From a bacterium (lineage in GTDB: Bacteria > UBP14 > UBA6098 > 4484-93), in contig JAGGUN010000027.1 in NCBI GenBank assembly GCA_021158465.1, positions 1 through 64,000 of the forward strand: a stretch of DNA of 64,000 bases, given 5' to 3'. The stretch's first letter is position 1. The number at the start of each line of letters is the position of its first letter. Shown one piece after another: positions 63,228 to 64,000 of this stretch. The position numbers and the translations under genes were made by a program. The notes under the pieces were generated by a model that was not told the origin of the DNA, ran no database searches, and saw nothing but the letters and a program-made list of their open reading frames with translations.

Positions 63228-63998
63228 TTACCCTCCATACCTATAAAGCCATCTCGAGGCATATCTTCTCCTTATGTCATCCTCCGGTGCAAGCTCCAGG
63301 AAACGCTGGAAGCTTCTTCTCGTCTTATCCAGCTCACCCAGCCTCGCATACACAACACCAAGGTAGAAGTGGCTCTCGGGGAAGTCAGGAGAGATACTCA
63401 CAAGCTTAAGATAGATATTCCTCGCTGATTCGTAATCACCAAGAGCAGCATAGCAAGCTCCAAGAGCAGATAAGAACTCAGGTGATTTCCTGCCCTCAGA
63501 TGCAAGCCTTTCCAGCAGTTTCTTCGCCTCGATATAGTTCCCGTTGTTAAAAAAATTTAGTCCTTTAACCCAGATATCTTCCAAGGTAACCTTCCGAGAG
63601 GCAACCTGCTGCTTCATAGAGTCAATCTTTTCAAGCAAACTATCGGAGCAAATCCTCTCTGCAGTGTCGATGAGGGCAATCTCCCTCTCTGGATAAACTT
63701 TCATACTGTCGAGGCATTCAATCAAGAGCAGAAGGTTATCGCAGTAAGGATTTTCAGTATACGATTTCTCAGCAAATACGGATGCAAGGTAGAAATCCTT
63801 TCTGAAGAAGTATTCCTGCGCAAGCCCGAGATAAAGCGTATCAACAGGTGCTCCGATAAGAGTGAGCCTTTCAATCTGCCTTTCGGCAAGCCCAAGCTCA
63901 CCACTGACAAGATGACGCCAGAAGAGATTGTTCAAAAACCGAACGACACCATTCTTATCAGAAAGATTATCGACGAGATGATACATCCTGCACCAGGT
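63228..63998 (-). CDS. TPR-repeat protein, 5' end may lie outside window
   Basis: At least 252 residues; the frame is still open at the right edge, and the ATG at 63986 has no ribosome-binding site, so the true start may be further right. Two or three tetratricopeptide repeats are clear in the C-terminal half (GNYIEAKKLLERLASEG, YESARNIYLKLVSISPDFPE, GELDKTRRSFQRFLELAPED). Likely a protein-protein scaffold. It precedes dapB by 4 nt. Confidence 0.85.
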   Translation of the reverse strand, partial: TWCRMYHLVDNLSDKNGVVRFLNNLFWRHLVSGELGLAERQIERLTLIGAPVDTLYLGLAQEYFFRKDFYLASVFAEKSYTENPYCDNLLLLIECLDSMKVYPEREIALIDTAERICSDSLLEKIDSMKQQVASRKVTLEDIWVKGLNFFNNGNYIEAKKLLERLASEGRKSPEFLSALGACYAALGDYESARNIYLKLVSISPDFPESHFYLGVVYARLGELDKTRRSFQRFLELAPEDDIRRRYASRWLYRYGG

Positions 63999-64000
63999 CC

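Noticed and set aside
1-64000. Search for CRISPR arrays, tRNA, rRNA, insertion sequences and prophage
   Set aside because: I saw no direct-repeat/spacer pattern, cloverleaf, transposase motif or phage gene. The ~240-bp repeats at the left edge encode protein domains.

Overview
The window looks like a chromosomal segment of an uncultured, anaerobic, diderm bacterium from or near the FCB superphylum (the WOR-3/Stahlbacteria, TA06 or Cloacimonetes style of genome). This placement is inference. What supports it: six secreted proteins end in an NPFN-type, type IX-like C-terminal sorting domain; there is a gingipain-like C25 peptidase, an LptF/LptG-type permease (so an outer membrane with LPS), a DUF4837 lipoprotein, a four-subunit 2-oxoacid:ferredoxin oxidoreductase, and meso-diaminopimelate-type cell-wall genes. 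I saw no tRNA, rRNA, CRISPR array, insertion sequence or phage gene.

Layout. 1-2.7 kb: the 3' part of a large repeat protein, then a terminator. 2.7-7.9 kb: C25 peptidase plus a response regulator with a degenerate GGDEF domain (+ strand). 7.9-12.2 kb (- strand): two secreted proteins, a UspA protein, a pseudo-receiver and a lipoprotein. 12.3-16.1 kb (+): two sorted secreted proteins. 16.1-19.4 kb (-): EIIA-CBS protein, SLC13/ArsB-like permease and LptG-like permease. 19.4-36.8 kb (-): a complete dcw division/cell-wall cluster, mraZ-rsmH-ftsL-ftsI-murE-murF-(small ORF)-mraY-murD-ftsW-murG-murC-murB-ftsQ-ftsA-ftsZ, with a promoter in front and a terminator behind. 36.9-40.0 kb (+): porGDAB. 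40.1-41.6 kb (-): P5C dehydrogenase. 41.7-45.7 kb: a Kazal-domain secreted protein (+) facing a sorted carboxypeptidase-regulatory repeat protein (-). 45.8-48.4 kb (-): recG and a small helical protein. 48.4-49.4 kb (+): DUF4837 lipoprotein. 49.4-64 kb (-): one tightly packed operon with a TPR protein, dapB, flippase, PHP hydrolase, five glycosyltransferases, asparagine synthetase, a sorted giant protein and a DUF72 protein.

How it fits together. The dcw cluster and dapB make DAP-type peptidoglycan and the division machinery. The glycan operon probably builds and exports a surface polysaccharide. The sorted proteins would be carried across the outer membrane by a type IX-like system (not encoded here) and possibly anchored to such a glycan. 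por and P5C dehydrogenase fit fermentative amino-acid or 2-oxoacid metabolism using ferredoxin.

Transcription signals. Several promoters share TTGACT/TTGACA with a 16-17 nt spacer and a -10 of the form TAWWTT. A few genes have no Shine-Dalgarno and begin right behind such a -10, which suggests near-leaderless mRNAs. All five convergent gene pairs end within 24 nt of each other without a terminator hairpin.
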